Positions 24,588 through 33,776 of a stretch of DNA of 64,000 nucleotides are shown here, in pieces. The notes beneath the pieces were generated by a model. It was not told where the DNA came from. It did not search any database and saw only the letters and a list, made by a program, of their open reading frames with translations. The stretch spans positions 1-64,000 of the forward strand of contig CANRSX010000019.1 of the NCBI GenBank assembly GCA_947642555.1. The letters run 5' to 3'. Position 1 is the stretch's first letter. Each line of letters starts with the position of its first letter. The stretch comes from an uncultured Roseburia sp. GTDB lineage: Bacteria > Bacillota > Clostridia > Lachnospirales > Lachnospiraceae. A program made the translations under genes and the position numbers.

Positions 24588-25499
24588 GTGGGAAGATATC
24601 TGATAAAGCGCGTGTTGCTGGCAGTTGTGTCGATTTTTATCGTGAGTGCAATTACTTTTTTTGTGATGAATGCGATCCCGGGCGGGCCGTTCAATAAGGA
24701 GAAGGCCACGAGCGCGGAGGCGCAGCGGGTTCTCGAGGAGCGCTACAACCTGGATAAGCCGCTCGGCGAGCAGTATGTGCTGTGGCTTAAGAACATGGCG
24801 CACGGGGACTGGGGCGTATCCCTCCACAACGGCCGCGACATCTGGAATGAGATCACATCGCGTTTTGCGGTATCGGCGCGGCTCGGAGGTATGGCCGCTC
24901 TGGTGGCGATTGTGCTGGGACTGATTCTTGGGAGTATCGCCGCGCTGACGAGGAACCGTCTGCCGGACCGGTCGATTGTCTTTTTTACAACGCTGGGCAC
25001 GGCGATGCCGTCGTTTGTCCTCGCGACGCTGCTTCTTCTGATCTTCTGTCTGAAGCTTGGCTGGTTTCCGGTCTGGTCGTCGAGCAGTCCGAACTACGTG
25101 CTGCCGATCATCGCGTTAAGCGTGTACCCGATGGCATATATCACGCGTCTGACGAAGACGAGTATGCTCGATTCGCTCGGACAGGATTATGTGCGGACGG
25201 CGAAGGCGAAGGGCGTTCCGGGCTGGAAGGTGATTTTTAAGCATGCGCTCCGGAATGCGCTGATTCCGGTTGTTACATATGTCGGGCCGATGGTTGCCTA
25301 TATCCTGACCGGCTCGATGGTAGTGGAGAATATTTTTACGATTGGCGGTCTTGGATCGACCTTTGTGACCAGTATTACGAATCGTGATTATACGCTGATT
25401 ATGGCAGTGACGCTGTTCCTTGCGATACTGATGGTAGTCGCGAATCTGCTGACGGATATCGCGTATAAGCTGATTGACCCGCGGATCACGTTTGAGTAG
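24588..25499 (+). CDS. oppB: Oligopeptide ABC transporter permease, OppB type
   Basis: The 303-residue membrane subunit begins with MGRYLIKRVLLAVVSIFIVSAITFFVM and continues to IPGGPF, the OppB hallmark. It has six helices and an EAA-type loop (AKAKGVPGWKVIFKHALRNALIPVV). The start is GTG, with AGGAGA upstream. It leads the B-C-D-F-A operon; the transporter imports peptides delivered by the OppA at 28765. Confidence 0.93.
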   Translation: MGRYLIKRVLLAVVSIFIVSAITFFVMNAIPGGPFNKEKATSAEAQRVLEERYNLDKPLGEQYVLWLKNMAHGDWGVSLHNGRDIWNEITSRFAVSARLGGMAALVAIVLGLILGSIAALTRNRLPDRSIVFFTTLGTAMPSFVLATLLLLIFCLKLGWFPVWSSSSPNYVLPIIALSVYPMAYITRLTKTSMLDSLGQDYVRTAKAKGVPGWKVIFKHALRNALIPVVTYVGPMVAYILTGSMVVENIFTIGGLGSTFVTSITNRDYTLIMAVTLFLAILMVVANLLTDIAYKLIDPRITFE

Positions 25500-25537
25500 G
25501 GCGCGGGGAGTACAGGAACAGAAAGGACGGGGAGACC

Positions 25538-26626
25538 ATGCAGGAAAAGGATGTATTGAAGAAGAGACAGTTTTTGTCCGCGCAGGTGGATCTTAGCAGA
25601 TTCAGTCAGAAGAATTTTGAACAGGCGACGGAAGACGAGAAAAAGCAGCAGGACGTGATGGGCGAGTCCACCACCTTTTTTAAGGACGGTATGCGGCGCC
25701 TGCGCAAAAATCCGCTGGCAATGGGCAGTATTATCGTGCTGGCGCTGATCATAGCGATCATTATCATAGCGCCGTTTTTTGTGCCGTACAGCTATTCGGA
25801 GATTATCTCGGTGAACGGGGTGCGCGACAAGTCGGCGACGAACCTGGCGCCGTTTGAATACTCCAAGCTGGAGATGAAGTATATGGAAGAGACCGGCGAG
25901 AAGCTGTTCCCGCATATTTTCGGGACGGATAATCTGTGCAGGGATTATTTTATCCGCGTGATCTACGGCACCAGAGTCAGCCTTTCCATCGGTGTTGTGG
26001 CGTCTGTGATGGTGTTGATCATCGGACTGCTCTACGGATCGATCGCCGGATATTTCGGTGGGACGGTCGACCTGATCATGATGCGGATTGTGGATATCAT
26101 CTACTCGCTGCCGGATATGCTGATCATCATCCTGCTCTCCGTGGTGTTAAACGAGACGTTAAAGGGATATATCGAGGGGACGGTGCTGCAGTCCCTGGGA
26201 ACAAATATGATCTCGATTTTTATCGTGTTCGGCCTGTTATACTGGGTGAGCATGGCGCGTCTGATCCGGGGGCAGATCTTAACGATTAAAAATAACGAAT
26301 ATGTGCTGGCCGCGCGCTGTATCGGCACGAAGAACGGACGGATTTTAAGAAAGCATATCCTGCCGAACTGTCTGTCTGTGATCATCATCACGACGGCGCT
26401 TCAGGTGCCGAGCGCGATTTTTACGGAGAGCTACTTAAGCTTCCTGGGACTGGGTGTGGCGCGTCCGCTTACCTCGCTCGGGAGCCTTGCGAATGACGCC
26501 AGGGGCGCGATGCAGTCGTACCCGCTGCGATTAGTCATTCCGGCGGTGCTGATCTGTCTGATCGTGCTGGCGCTGAATCTGCTGGGCGACGGCCTCCGCG
26601 ACGCGTTTGACTCGAAGCTGAACTAG
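25538..26626 (+). CDS. oppC: Oligopeptide ABC transporter permease, OppC type
   Basis: The 362-residue protein has an N-terminal cytoplasmic extension of about 60 residues, helix 1 (PLAMGSIIVLALIIAIIIIAPFFVP), an extracytoplasmic loop of ordinary length, the FGTDNLCRDYFIRV block that precedes helix 2, and an EAA-type loop (CIGTKNGRILRKHILPN). It pairs with OppB. This is the normal-size OppC to compare with the enlarged one at 33777. Confidence 0.93.
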   Translation: MQEKDVLKKRQFLSAQVDLSRFSQKNFEQATEDEKKQQDVMGESTTFFKDGMRRLRKNPLAMGSIIVLALIIAIIIIAPFFVPYSYSEIISVNGVRDKSATNLAPFEYSKLEMKYMEETGEKLFPHIFGTDNLCRDYFIRVIYGTRVSLSIGVVASVMVLIIGLLYGSIAGYFGGTVDLIMMRIVDIIYSLPDMLIIILLSVVLNETLKGYIEGTVLQSLGTNMISIFIVFGLLYWVSMARLIRGQILTIKNNEYVLAARCIGTKNGRILRKHILPNCLSVIIITTALQVPSAIFTESYLSFLGLGVARPLTSLGSLANDARGAMQSYPLRLVIPAVLICLIVLALNLLGDGLRDAFDSKLN

Positions 26627-26650
26627 GAAACGGCAGGAAAGAGGAAAGAT

Positions 26651-27664
26651 ATGGACGAGAAGAGCAAATATATACTGGAAGTGAAGGATCTGCACACCAG
26701 TTTTTTTACGGATAACGGTGAGGTACAGGCGGTAAACGGGATCTCGTTTACCTTAGAGCCGGGAAAGACGCTCGGGATCGTGGGCGAATCCGGTTCCGGA
26801 AAATCTGTGACAGCGTATTCCATCATGCAGATTCTTGCGGAGACCGGTAAGATTACCGGGGGTGAAGTACGGTTTCACGATGAGGATATCACAAAGTGGA
26901 ACAGCAGACAGATGCAGAAGTTCCGCGGCGAGCGGTGCTCGATTATCTTCCAGGATCCGATGACGAGCTTAAACCCGGTGTTTACCGTGGGCAGCCAGCT
27001 GACAGAGGCAGTGCTTCTGCACACGGACAAGGATAAAAAACAGGCGTGGGCGCGGGCGGTCGAGATGCTGACCTTGGTCGGCGTGAACGAGCCGGAGAGC
27101 CGTATGCGCCAGTATCCGCATGAGCTCTCGGGCGGTATGCGTCAGCGTGTGATGATCGCGATGGCGCTGGTGTGCGAGCCGGATATCCTGATTGCGGATG
27201 AGCCGACGACGGCGCTCGACGTGACGATCCAGGCACAGATCCTTGAGCTGATGCAGGAGCTTCAGCAGAAGCTGGGAATGGCGATTATCATGGTGACGCA
27301 TGACCTCGGCGTCATCGCAAGTATGTGCGACGAGATTCTGGTCATGTATGGCGGGCGTGTCTGTGAGCGGGGGACCGCGGACGATATTTTCTACCGCCCG
27401 GCGCATGAATATACAAAGGGACTGCTCCGCTCCATCCCGAAGGCGGACAATATGAACGAGAAGCTGGTTCCGATCGGCGGTACGCCGATCAACCTGCTGC
27501 AGATGCCGGACGGGTGCGCGTTCTGTCCCAGGTGCGACGCGGCGATGAAAATCTGTCTGAGTGAAAAACCGGAGGAGCTGCGCGTGAGCGAGACGCATCT
27601 TGCGAGCTGCTGGATGAACATAAAGGATTTGTACGAGGCACAGGAGGAGGGCAGTCATGAGTGA
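26651..27664 (+). CDS. oppD: Oligopeptide ABC transporter ATPase, OppD type
   Basis: The 337-residue ATPase has Walker [10 protein letters not shown], signature LSGGMRQR, Walker [13 protein letters not shown] and switch histidine in MVTHDLG. The C-terminal oligopeptide-transporter extension has [14 protein letters not shown] cysteines, the probable iron-sulfur site of this family. It overlaps oppF by eight bases. Confidence 0.95.
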   Translation: MDEKSKYILEVKDLHTSFFTDNGEVQAVNGISFTLEPGKTLGIVGESGSGKSVTAYSIMQILAETGKITGGEVRFHDEDITKWNSRQMQKFRGERCSIIFQDPMTSLNPVFTVGSQLTEAVLLHTDKDKKQAWARAVEMLTLVGVNEPESRMRQYPHELSGGMRQRVMIAMALVCEPDILIADEPTTALDVTIQAQILELMQELQQKLGMAIIMVTHDLGVIASMCDEILVMYGGRVCERGTADDIFYRPAHEYTKGLLRSIPKADNMNEKLVPIGGTPINLLQMPDGCAFCPRCDAAMKICLSEKPEELRVSETHLASCWMNIKDLYEAQEEGSHE

Positions 27665-28700
27665 AAAGGAAAAGTACCTGTTAAAGGTAGATCACTTAAA
27701 GCAGTACTTCCCCGTGCGGCAGGGCTTTAAGACAATTCCGCTAAAAGCGGTGGATGATATTTCGTTTCAGGTGAGGCCGGGCGAGACGCTCGGGCTTGTG
27801 GGTGAGTCGGGATGCGGAAAGACGACGGTGGGGAGAACCCTGCTCCGCCTCTACCAGCCGACCGCCGGCCGGATTGAATTTGATGGCGAGGTACTTTTTG
27901 ACAGCGGAGAGCAGTACGACGAGAACGGACGCTTAAAGCTCGGCTCGGACGGAAAGCCCGTGATGGGAAAGAAAGTTGACGTCAATATGCTGCCGTACCG
28001 CAGACAGATGCAGATGGTGTTCCAGGATCCGTATTCTTCGCTGAATCCGAGGATGACGGTCGAGGATATCATCGGGGAGCCTCTGGATGTGCACAAGCTG
28101 TATGAGAACCGCGACGAGCGCCGTGAGAAGATTCTTTCCCTGATGGAGCTGGTCGGGTTAAATGCGGAGCACGCGATGCGCTATGCGCATGAGTTCTCCG
28201 GCGGACAGAGACAGCGGATCGGGATTGCCCGCGCGCTGGCGGTGAATCCGAAATTTATCGTATGTGACGAGCCGGTGTCGGCGCTTGACGTGTCGATCCA
28301 GGCACAGGTTGTCAATATGTTTGAGGAGCTGCAGGATAAACTGGGCGTGGCGTATCTGTTTATCGCCCACGATCTTCTTGTGGTGCATCATATATCGGAC
28401 CGTATCGCGGTCATGTATCTCGGCAAGATGATGGAGCTTGCCGATGCGGATGAATTAAATAACAATCCGATTCACCCGTACACGTTAAGCCTGCTCTCGG
28501 CGGTTCCGATCCCGGATCCCGAGACGGCGAGGAAGAGTAAGCGTATTGTGCTCGAGGGCGATGTGCCGAGTCCGCTTAAGATGCCGACCGGCTGTCCGTT
28601 CCGGACGAGGTGCCGGTACGCGACCGAGCAGTGCGCGGCCGAGATGCCGCAGTTAAAAGACCGGGGGAACGGCCATTTCGTTGCCTGCTGGAACAAATAG
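27657..28700 (+). CDS. oppF: Oligopeptide ABC transporter ATPase, OppF type
   Basis: The 347-residue ATPase starts with [14 protein letters not shown], typical of OppF. Walker [10 protein letters not shown], signature FSGGQRQR, Walker [13 protein letters not shown] and the switch HDLLVV are intact. The C-terminal cysteine cluster is [14 protein letters not shown]. It forms the ATPase pair with OppD. Confidence 0.95.
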   Translation: MSEKEKYLLKVDHLKQYFPVRQGFKTIPLKAVDDISFQVRPGETLGLVGESGCGKTTVGRTLLRLYQPTAGRIEFDGEVLFDSGEQYDENGRLKLGSDGKPVMGKKVDVNMLPYRRQMQMVFQDPYSSLNPRMTVEDIIGEPLDVHKLYENRDERREKILSLMELVGLNAEHAMRYAHEFSGGQRQRIGIARALAVNPKFIVCDEPVSALDVSIQAQVVNMFEELQDKLGVAYLFIAHDLLVVHHISDRIAVMYLGKMMELADADELNNNPIHPYTLSLLSAVPIPDPETARKSKRIVLEGDVPSPLKMPTGCPFRTRCRYATEQCAAEMPQLKDRGNGHFVACWNK

Positions 28701-28764
28701 CGGTCTGAATCAGGTTTTATCCCATAGCGGGTTAAAGCATAAATATTTTAAAGGAGGAACTACT

Positions 28765-30573
28765 ATGAAAAAGAAACTGGTATCTGTATTACTGGTTGCA
28801 AGCATGGCGCTTGGCCTTACCGCCTGCGGAAATAAAGACAATTCCGCAAACAGCGGCGCAGGCGCGGACAATGCGGGCAACGCAGGGGGTAATGCGAACG
28901 TGGAAAGCACAGAGGCTGCCGGCGGCGACGACGCTGCTGACGCAGGCGCGGACAATGCGGACAATGCAGGGGGATCGACCTTAAACACTGACACAGGCAT
29001 TCTCTACATCAACCTGGCTTCCGAGCCGGATTACCTTGACCCGGCGTTAAACAGCTCCGTGGACGGAGGCTGCCTGGCTGTAAACTCTTTCGCAGGCTTA
29101 TATACCTACGACAACACCGGAGCGCTGGTACCGCAGCTTGCGACGGATATGCCGGAGGTGTCCGATGACGGAACCGTTTATACGGTGAAGTTAAAGGAGT
29201 CCCAGTGGAGCAACGGCGATCCGCTGACCGCACAGGATTTTGTGTACAGCTGGAACCGTGTCATCAACCCGGATACCGCGGCTGACTATGCGTATCTGTT
29301 TGACGTGATTGCCCGCAACGGCGATGCTCTCGCAGTTGAGACACCGGATGACTACACGATGGTGATCACCTTAAACAGCCCGTGCCCGTATTTCAACGAC
29401 TTAATGGCATTCCCGACCTTCTTCCCGGTGCATCAGGCAACCGTGGAGGCAGCGGATACGGAAGTTCCCGGCACATGGGCGCAGGAGGCAGGCTTTGTCT
29501 GCAACGGCGCTTATACGCTGCAGTCCTGGAACCACAATGAGAGCATGGTTTATGTAAAGAACCCGAATTACTATGACGCTGCAAATGTGACCATGGATGA
29601 GCTTCACTTCATGTTAAGCGCGGACGACACCGCAATCTATGCCGCTTACAATGCAGGCGACTTAGACTACATCGATTCCGTGCCGACAGATGAGATCTCT
29701 TCGTTAAACGGCGTGAATCCGGAGTTCGGTATCCTTGACAACCTTGGAACCTACTATGTCGGATTTAACGTAAACGATCCGATTTTCGACGGCAAGACCG
29801 TTGAGGAGGCTGCAAAGATGCGCCAGGCGATGAACCTGCTGGTTGACCGTCAGTTCATCGTGGAGAACGTAGGACAGTCCGGACAGGTTGCTGCTGATTC
29901 CTTTGTTCCGCTTGGAATGGCGGATGGTAACGGCGGCGAGTTCAAGCAGGCTGACACCAGCTACTATGATGCGACCGCTACCGGCGCAGGCATGGTGGAA
30001 GAGGCGAAGGCCCTGTTTGAGGAAGCAGGATTTACCTTTACAGACAATGGCGACAATACATACACGATTGATCCGGCGCTCAACCTGACCTATCTGACAA
30101 ACGACGGCAGCGGCCATATCGCAGCGGCTGAGTCCATGCAGCAGGATTTCGCGCTTCTCGGCATCAATATGGAGATCGAGTCTGAGGACTGGAACGTATT
30201 CCTTGAGAACCGTAAGAACGGTAACTTCACGATCGCACGTGAGGGATGGCTTGCGGATTACAATGACCCGATCAATATGTTAGAGCTCTTTACCTCTGAT
30301 TCCGGTAACAACGACATGCAGTTAGGTAAGGGCAGCAGCGATGCGGCTCCGGACTGGGCGGATTACGACGCGCTGATCAAGGAGATCCGCAATACCACAG
30401 ATTTTGCTGCACGTGTGGATCTGCTGCATCAGGCAGAGGATATGCTCATGGAGACAGGAGCAGTGATCCCGCTTTACTACTACAATGATATCTATATGCA
30501 GAAGCCGAACGTAGACGGCATCTACGCGACCGTTTTCGGCATGAAGTACTTTATGTACGCGACCAAGAACTAA
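28765..30573 (+). CDS. oppA: Oligopeptide-binding lipoprotein, OppA type
   Basis: The 602-residue SBP_bac_5-family binding protein has a signal peptide with lipobox GLTAC, then a low-complexity Ala/Asn/Gly/Asp linker to about residue 75, and the binding domain beginning LYINLASEPDYLDPALNSS. Later blocks such as DGTVYTVKLKESQWSNGDPLTAQDFVYSW are diagnostic. I chose ATG 28765, with AAGGAGG upstream. It closes the first operon and is followed by a strong terminator. Confidence 0.95.
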   Translation: MKKKLVSVLLVASMALGLTACGNKDNSANSGAGADNAGNAGGNANVESTEAAGGDDAADAGADNADNAGGSTLNTDTGILYINLASEPDYLDPALNSSVDGGCLAVNSFAGLYTYDNTGALVPQLATDMPEVSDDGTVYTVKLKESQWSNGDPLTAQDFVYSWNRVINPDTAADYAYLFDVIARNGDALAVETPDDYTMVITLNSPCPYFNDLMAFPTFFPVHQATVEAADTEVPGTWAQEAGFVCNGAYTLQSWNHNESMVYVKNPNYYDAANVTMDELHFMLSADDTAIYAAYNAGDLDYIDSVPTDEISSLNGVNPEFGILDNLGTYYVGFNVNDPIFDGKTVEEAAKMRQAMNLLVDRQFIVENVGQSGQVAADSFVPLGMADGNGGEFKQADTSYYDATATGAGMVEEAKALFEEAGFTFTDNGDNTYTIDPALNLTYLTNDGSGHIAAAESMQQDFALLGINMEIESEDWNVFLENRKNGNFTIAREGWLADYNDPINMLELFTSDSGNNDMQLGKGSSDAAPDWADYDALIKEIRNTTDFAARVDLLHQAEDMLMETGAVIPLYYYNDIYMQKPNVDGIYATVFGMKYFMYATKN

Positions 30574-30602
30574 ATGCAGACGTCCCAGAGGACGGATGGA
30601 TC

Positions 30603-30633
30603 AAAAGAGCACGCTATGCGTGCTCTTTTTTTT
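30603..30633 (+). terminator. Terminator of the first oligopeptide operon
   Basis: AAAAGAGCACGC (30603-30614) pairs perfectly with GCGTGCTCTTTT (30618-30629), followed by more Ts. Confidence 0.92.
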
Positions 30634-30640
30634 AATAATA

Positions 30641-30668
30641 TTGACAAAAAGCAGGCACCATGTATAAT
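30641..30668 (+). promoter_or_regulatory. Promoter of the second oligopeptide operon
   Basis: Consensus TTGACA (30641-30646) and TATAAT (30663-30668) have a 16-bp spacer, only eight bases after the preceding terminator. Confidence 0.85.
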
Positions 30669-30741
30669 GAGAATAGATGCGTTCGTGGGTAGAGTGCATC
30701 TGTTTTTCGTGAAAGCGCACAAAAAAGGAGGATCCTGATTT

Positions 30742-32676
30742 ATGGGAGGAAAAAAACTGCTGTCGCTGCTTCTTACGGCGGCGATAACGGTATCGGCGGC
30801 AGCCTGCGGAGGCGGCGGGACCGTGACAAATAATACGGATGATGATGCATCGGGCGCTGTGACGGGCGGGGAGGATCGCGGCACGGAGCAGGCGGAGGAT
30901 ATGGAGGATACCGTGGCGGAAGTACGGCCCGATACCCCGTCGGGGCAGCTGATCATCGGGACCATCACGGATCTCGAGAATGAATTCTATGATGCGACGT
31001 TCAGTAACAGCGCGGCCAATTATGCGCTGTATTCGCTTCTGCACGGGTACACTACGGTGGTAGTCACAAAGGATGGAGAGTGGATTACGGATCCGACTGT
31101 TGTGGCGGGACTTCAGACCAGTGAGAATGAGGACGGTACGAAGACGTTTACAATGACGTTAAACGACGGGCTGGTGTGGTCGGACGGTTCCGCGGTGACG
31201 GCGAAGGACTATGTATTTGCTCTTTTGCTGGAATCCTCTCCCGAGATGATGGGAGTGGATCATTATTCTGCGACCGGGTATACATTCCTGGACGGCTGGG
31301 AAGCCTATAACAACGGGGAGACGAAGCAGTTAAAGGGCGTGCGCCTGGTGGATGATCTGACGTTTTCCGTCACGGTGGCTGCGGAGGAGCTTCCGTTCCA
31401 TTATGATCTGGCATATGCGGCGGTGACGCCGAGACCGCTCGCGGTGATCGCGCCGGGATGCGACATCGCAGACGGGGAGGAAGGCGCCTCAGTCAGCGGG
31501 GATTTTTCCACAGACGTCCTGCTGACCACGATCAACGATCCGGACACCGGGTACCGCTATCATCCGCAGGTGACCTGCGGCGCGTACAGCCTGGAGAGCT
31601 ATGATGCGGCCAGCAGACAGGGCACATTTGTGGTAAATGAGCGGTATGCGGGCGATTATAAGGGCGCGAAGCCTGTCATTGAAAAGCTGATCATCAGGAC
31701 GGTTTCGCCGGACACGCAGATCAATGAGCTTAAGGCCGGGACGGTGGATCTTCTGACCGAGATTTCCGGCGGGGAGACGATCGAGGCGGGGCTTGATCTC
31801 GTGGACGAGGGACTGATCCAGAAGCATACCTATTTCCGCACCGGATACGGCATGTTAAAGTTTGACTGTTCCCAGTTCCCGACGGATTCCGTGAGGGTCC
31901 GCCAGGCGATCGCGCTGTGCCTGGACCGCAATGAATTTGCGCGGATTTACAGCGGCGGTTATGCGACGATTGTACACGGAGAGTACGGCCTTTCCCAGTG
32001 GGAGTATCAGGAGTCAAAGGACTGGCTCGACGCCAATCTGAATACCTACGAAAAGGATATTGATGCGGCAAAGGAAAAGCTCGCGGCGGACGGCTGGACG
32101 TTAAATGCGGACGGCGGTGAGTATCAGGACGGCGACGGCACGCGTTACAAAGAGGTCGACGGGGAGCTGGTGCCGCTGGTGATCCAGTGGTGTAATGTGG
32201 AGGGCAATCCGGTCGCGGAGCTGCTTGCCACGATGCTTCCGGAGGCGATGGAGGAGGCCGGGATGGAGCTTGTGCCGACCACGACGGATTTTCCGACATT
32301 GCGGGCGTCCTTAGACCACAAGGCGGAGAATATGTATAACATGTACAATATGGGGACGAATTTTTCCCTGCAGCATTCTCCGTGGTATTATTTTTCTACG
32401 GATGAGCATTATATGGGAAGCTTAAACAGCAACTGGATCGTGGACGAGGAGCTGTCGGAGGCCGCGCTGGCGTTAAAGACGATCCCGATTGAGGATAAGG
32501 AGCAGTGGCTTGCCGCATGGCAGAATTATCAGAAGGTATGGAATGAGAAGCTTCCGAATATCCCGCTGTATTCCGACGAGTATCACGATTTTTACAGCAA
32601 TAAGCTGAAAGGCTGGGATACCACATCCATCTGGTCGTGGGAGGGCGCGGTTCTGGATGCGTGGGTAACCGAATAG
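30742..32676 (+). CDS. Second oligopeptide-binding lipoprotein, OppA type
   Basis: The 644-residue SBP_bac_5-family protein has a signal peptide, a lipobox SAAAC near residue 22, a short acidic linker, and blocks FTMTLNDGLVWSDGSAVTAKDYVFA and VRQAIALCLDRNEFARIYSGG. It differs clearly from the first OppA, so the two systems probably take different peptides. GGAGG lies 13 bases before the ATG. An intercistronic terminator separates it from its permeases, which should keep the binding protein in excess. Confidence 0.93.
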   Translation: MGGKKLLSLLLTAAITVSAAACGGGGTVTNNTDDDASGAVTGGEDRGTEQAEDMEDTVAEVRPDTPSGQLIIGTITDLENEFYDATFSNSAANYALYSLLHGYTTVVVTKDGEWITDPTVVAGLQTSENEDGTKTFTMTLNDGLVWSDGSAVTAKDYVFALLLESSPEMMGVDHYSATGYTFLDGWEAYNNGETKQLKGVRLVDDLTFSVTVAAEELPFHYDLAYAAVTPRPLAVIAPGCDIADGEEGASVSGDFSTDVLLTTINDPDTGYRYHPQVTCGAYSLESYDAASRQGTFVVNERYAGDYKGAKPVIEKLIIRTVSPDTQINELKAGTVDLLTEISGGETIEAGLDLVDEGLIQKHTYFRTGYGMLKFDCSQFPTDSVRVRQAIALCLDRNEFARIYSGGYATIVHGEYGLSQWEYQESKDWLDANLNTYEKDIDAAKEKLAADGWTLNADGGEYQDGDGTRYKEVDGELVPLVIQWCNVEGNPVAELLATMLPEAMEEAGMELVPTTTDFPTLRASLDHKAENMYNMYNMGTNFSLQHSPWYYFSTDEHYMGSLNSNWIVDEELSEAALALKTIPIEDKEQWLAAWQNYQKVWNEKLPNIPLYSDEYHDFYSNKLKGWDTTSIWSWEGAVLDAWVTE

Positions 32677-32699
32677 CGGAATAAAAAAACCGGCAAAAG

Positions 32700-32747
32700 A
32701 TCCCCAGGATTGCTTCGTGCTTTATCCCGGCAATCCCGGGGATTTTT
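32700..32747 (+). terminator. Intercistronic terminator between binding protein and permeases
   Basis: A stem starts at 32700 (ATCCCCAGGATTGC) and pairs with GCAATCCCGGGGAT (32730-32743) with one mismatch, followed by TTTT. Partial read-through would feed the permease genes. Confidence 0.75.
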
Positions 32748-32774
32748 ATACGGTAAAAGCGGAGGAGCAGATCT

Positions 32775-33758
32775 ATGCGGAAAGGAAGATATCTGGCAAA
32801 ACGACTGATCTATATTCTTTTTGTATTCTTCATCATTTCGATCCTGATGTTTGCCATTTACAAATCGCTGCCCGGGGATCCGGTCAGGATGATGATGGGG
32901 GACAATGTCAGACCGGAATCCTACCAGCAGCAGTACGACACGATCCGGGAACAGCTGGGGCTGGACGATCCCCTGCCGGTGCAGTACGTGAAATGGATGG
33001 GAAATATGCTGACCGGGGACTTCGGATATTCCACCGAGTACAGAAAACCGGTGAAGGAAGTGATCGCGACGCCGATGCAAAATACGGTTCTGCTGAATCT
33101 TTGCTCCATGGTGCTCGTGTTCCTGATCTCCGTGCCGCTTGGGATTATGACGGCGGTGAAAAAGAACGGTTTTTTTGACAAGGCCGTTCAGGTGATTACA
33201 ATCGTAGGATACAGCGTGCCGGGATTTGTGATTGCGCTCCTTGCGATCTATGTGTTTGCAATCCGTTTTCCGGTTTTTCCGATCAGCGGCGTAAAGACGG
33301 CCGGGTTTACGGGAACCGGCATGGAGGCGTTTCTGGATCAGGCGAAACACATGGTGCTGCCGGTGCTTGTCATGTCCGTCGGAGGGATCGGAAGCATCAC
33401 GCGGTATGTGAGGGCGGCGATGATCGATGTGCTTCGCATGGATTATATCCGGACGGCGCGCGCAAAGGGACTGAAGGAAAAGGTGGTCATCTACGTGCAC
33501 GCGTTTCGGAACGCGCTGATCCCGATCGTCACGGTGACGACCTGGTGGCTGATCGGACTGTTCGGCGGTTCGATTGTCATAGAATCGATCTTTTTGTGGG
33601 ACGGTCTCGGAAAGATGATGATTTCCGGCTTAAATCAGAGAGATTTTGCCGTTGTGCTGGCAATGCAGATGTTTTACGTCATTCTGTCGCTGGTCGGAAA
33701 TGTGCTGATGGATATCGCTTATACGCTGGTGGATCCGCGGGTAAGGCTGGAGAATTAA
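32775..33758 (+). CDS. Second oligopeptide permease, OppB type
   Basis: The 327-residue protein begins RKGRYLAKRLIYILFVFFIISILMFAIY and has LPGDPV, the OppB marker. The coupling loop is ARAKGLKEKVVIYVHAFRNALIPIV, and it ends in DPRVRL as usual. A GGAGGAG site precedes the ATG. It partners the RCC1-containing OppC that follows. Confidence 0.93.
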   Translation: MRKGRYLAKRLIYILFVFFIISILMFAIYKSLPGDPVRMMMGDNVRPESYQQQYDTIREQLGLDDPLPVQYVKWMGNMLTGDFGYSTEYRKPVKEVIATPMQNTVLLNLCSMVLVFLISVPLGIMTAVKKNGFFDKAVQVITIVGYSVPGFVIALLAIYVFAIRFPVFPISGVKTAGFTGTGMEAFLDQAKHMVLPVLVMSVGGIGSITRYVRAAMIDVLRMDYIRTARAKGLKEKVVIYVHAFRNALIPIVTVTTWWLIGLFGGSIVIESIFLWDGLGKMMISGLNQRDFAVVLAMQMFYVILSLVGNVLMDIAYTLVDPRVRLEN

Positions 33759-33776
33759 GGCAGAGGGAGAGCGGCT

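Noticed and set aside
28710-29000. Ala/Ser/Pro-rich minus-strand ORF opposite the start of oppA
   Set aside because: It mirrors the low-complexity linker of the binding protein and has no independent support.
30601-31044. 147-codon minus-strand ORF at the start of the second oppA
   Set aside because: It runs through the terminator and promoter of the peptide operons and has no recognisable features.
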